Part shown: positions 61,337 through 64,000 of the stretch, in pieces
Layout: each line of letters begins with the position of its first letter
How positions within the stretch are numbered: position 1 is the stretch's first letter
Position numbers and translations under genes: made by a program
NCBI GenBank assembly: GCA_963513935.1
Contig: OY740769.1
Span: 70,511,712 to 70,575,711 of the forward strand
Direction of reading: 5' to 3'
Source of the DNA: Aphrophora alni
Lineage: Eukaryota; Arthropoda; Insecta; Hemiptera; Aphrophoridae
Length of the DNA stretch: 64,000 nucleotides
Notes under the pieces: generated by a model
Databases searched by the model: none
What the model saw: the letters and a program-made list of their open reading frames with translations, nothing else
Told to the model about the DNA's origin: nothing

Positions 61337-61578
61337 CAATATGGTACTTTGGTGCAGGCATTTATAGTACATCAGTCGACACTTTGTTTCGAACTACTGG
61401 AGGAGTGGAGACGTAGTGGTGGTTTTCATCCTTCAATGAGGAAATTAATAAACACACTGTGTGACCTCGGTGGGGGTTTCTTAGGATTGCTCTCTTGGTT
61501 CGAGGAAATGTAGCTTTGCCTACTTTACAAAGTACTAAGAAGATAAGGAGGAAAATGTACAACACTCTCTTCTGTATT
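61337..61578 (-). CDS. candidate 5' exon with strong donor
   Basis: On the minus strand, CATATTTCAG (AG at 61,580-61,579) could be an acceptor, or the exon could start further upstream as a first exon. The donor ATTG/GTAAGTAATG (GT at 61,336-61,335) is close to consensus. An ATG at 61,361 begins MPAPKYHI and ends one base into the next codon at the donor. Immediately before it, a separate 67-codon frame (61,362-61,565, starting GTG in the sequence) ends in TAA directly abutting the ATG; it starts with a hydrophobic run (YIFLLIFLVLC) and might be an upstream frame or the end of another gene. G+C is higher than in the flanks. The gene is unrecognised and only eight codons would be coding here. 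Confidence 0.35.
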
Positions 61579-61723
61579 CTGAAATATGATTGCTAAGTTG
61601 ACGAAGTAACGTGCAATTTTCTAAGACCTTGATAATATGGAGACTATTATTGCCTGCTCACTCACTCTTTACCTCTCTGCCCTTTCCCCTCCTCGCCTCT
61701 CAAACTCTCCATCGCAACCCGTG

Positions 61724-62130
<407 letters not shown>

Positions 62131-64000
62131 TTAAAAGTAAATATTAATGATATACTAGTGTCACAATCTCAGCATACTATAATATCATCTTCTGAATTGG
62201 CATTACTGGATTATTCACTTTTCTGTTGTGACGACCGGTTACACACAAATGGTGGGGGTGAGAGTTTATATTAAATCTTTAATTAACCCTATCTATTATG
62301 CAACTCTGAATTTAAAAGTGTAGCTAAATCAGAGTATGTTTGTAAAAGTGAAATTATCTGGTACTACAATCCTCCTTGGATGATTAATAATTGTAAATAA
62401 AACATTTTTAAATTCAACAATTCAGTGATGATTGTACAATGTACATTTTTATAACGATTAAACGTTAAAACAGTGGAGTTATTTTTTAACTAACGATCCA
62501 CGTACAAGTGGCAATTGAATAGCAAAACTGCTAAGCAAAAGCAACTTGCTTAGTGTATACGTAGTTCAATGACTCAAGACAGATTGGCAAGACTCACTCT
62601 AATCCATCCACACAGAGACATTAAATTAAGATTAATGTTGTAAAGAAATTTGCCAAAACATCTAAAGGTTTAGAATTTATTGGTAAACATATATTTATTA
62701 ACTAACTGATAATGAATCAGAATTTGTATTTAAGTAAAGTGGTTTTAACTGGTTTACATTGATAAGATATATGTTAAGAAATTGTTTTAAAATTATGTTG
62801 CTATTATTGTAGTGTTATTCATAGTTCATTGGTAATAAGTGTATAGGGTTGATTTCCTATATATTTACTATCATAATGATCCTTCCAATATCAAAACTAT
62901 AAGTGTTAAACCACTTATATTATTATTATATAAAGGCTAAATAAATATAATCTAAGAGCGACAAAAACGCCTAAACTTACCCTCCTCTCAAAATAAAGTT
63001 CTGGATTTACCCTTGTTATATGTATGAATGTGAGCGGGAATGTTTTTATTTTATGAATAACAAAAAATTTAATGAACTTCATAGCAACTAATCTGTTTGT
63101 TATATAATGTTAAATCGATAAACTAATGTGTGGTGGGTGTTTTAACATTAGTGTTTCTATTATAAAATATGTTTGTTGGAATAGTAGTACAAGACAATCA
63201 TATTAAGCATAGAATAGTACTTATAAATTTTTTTTTTTTTTAAATCAACCCAAAAAGTGTTGTTTACCAAATTAATATCTGTATGACTGGTAGTCCTATT
63301 GTCAAATACATTTTGACAGATTTTGATGAAAATAGCTATCCAGATATTTTGGTTCCAATTATGCAAGTAAAATATCGTAGTAACTTAAAATTTGGAAGGT
63401 ATCAAAAACACAAAAATTAGACTGGTTAATAGGCCGAAACTCCTCTAACAAAACTGATCACATTTAGTCAAATATAACTTCTAAGGTTCCAAACAAATTA
63501 AACTACCCATATTATCAAATCCGTCTTTAATAATTTAAATAAAATTTTAGTTAAATATGAATTTTATGCACACAAAAAAACCAAAAAAAATACAGTGTGC
63601 ATTCGGAGTAAAAAAGAAGTTACTATTCGGGAGAAATTGTAAAATATACTAAATGAACCATGATCATTAAAAACTTGATTTCAATCAATTACAATGTACG
63701 CTGAGGACAAAGCGATTATGACACAAGCAAAACAAGTGGAGATTAAATATAATCAACTACATGGCTGACTAAAACTGAGTTACAGATGAAAGAGACACAA
63801 GTGGAAGTTTCATCAAAAAAGGTGTAATGTTCCACACTACAAAGCAATAAATAAATTGCTGTTCCATTTTAAACAAGAACAACAGGGAGACCTGTAAAAG
63901 CAAAACAAAAATTTAATTTAGGAACGCCGCAGTATTTATCTCTATCAAGTTTTAACATATTTAATTACTTTATTTGTGTATTTCGTTTGTTTGCTTGTTT
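62131..64000. other. AT-rich sequence with one family C scrap
   Basis: A reverse-orientation family C fragment is likely at 63,270-63,500 (minus strand: TTTCATCAAAATCTGTC, CCAAATTTTAAGTT). No gene or RNA is recognised. Confidence 0.35.

Overview
The window is eukaryotic nuclear DNA. It is AT-rich (about 30% GC by eye), has no dense gene packing, and is full of (CA), (TA) and (CT) microsatellites and decayed transposons. A Helitron 3' end, non-LTR reverse-transcriptase relics, short inverted-repeat elements and a repeated polypyrimidine satellite all point to an arthropod, and the repeat flavour suggests a hemipteran insect. That last step is inference. No complete protein-coding gene can be read. 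Most open frames of 60-110 codons are chance or run through microsatellites.

Left third (1-34,600): one CpG-rich candidate coding exon at 1,109-1,369 (minus), then relic repeat DNA. This includes a degenerate repeat block (1.6-2.5 kb), small tandem duplications (6.4, 8.9 and 9.6-10.6 kb), a Helitron 3' end with a broken helicase frame (12.9-13.6 kb, minus), a TIR element at 15.1 kb, a nested hairpin locus at 18.5 kb, a decayed LINE reverse transcriptase at 21.7-22.5 kb (minus), and a LINE 3' end with terminal hairpin and (TTTGA) tail near 32.1 kb.

Middle (35,981-43,752): a 7.75-kb satellite of about 65 head-to-tail copies of a 119-bp, roughly 76% pyrimidine monomer. It has nested higher-order structure: monomers alternate as two types (238-bp dimers), and an 18-monomer block of about 2,150 bp is itself repeated (starts at 37,670, 39,820 and 41,973). 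Edge monomers are diverged and the interior is nearly uniform. This is the most striking object in the window. A 65-bp sequence just outside the right edge recurs 1.3 kb left of the array.

Right third (43,753-64,000): a LINE C-terminal scrap, a 240-bp foldback element with three solo arms elsewhere, candidate minus-strand exons at 45.1-45.6 kb, a scattered old repeat family with at least seven copies, and a candidate minus-strand exon at 61.3-61.6 kb with a strong splice donor lying just downstream (on that strand) of a 119-bp (GA)n tract. The candidate exons could belong to one or more long-intron genes on the minus strand. Phases allow some joins but do not prove any.
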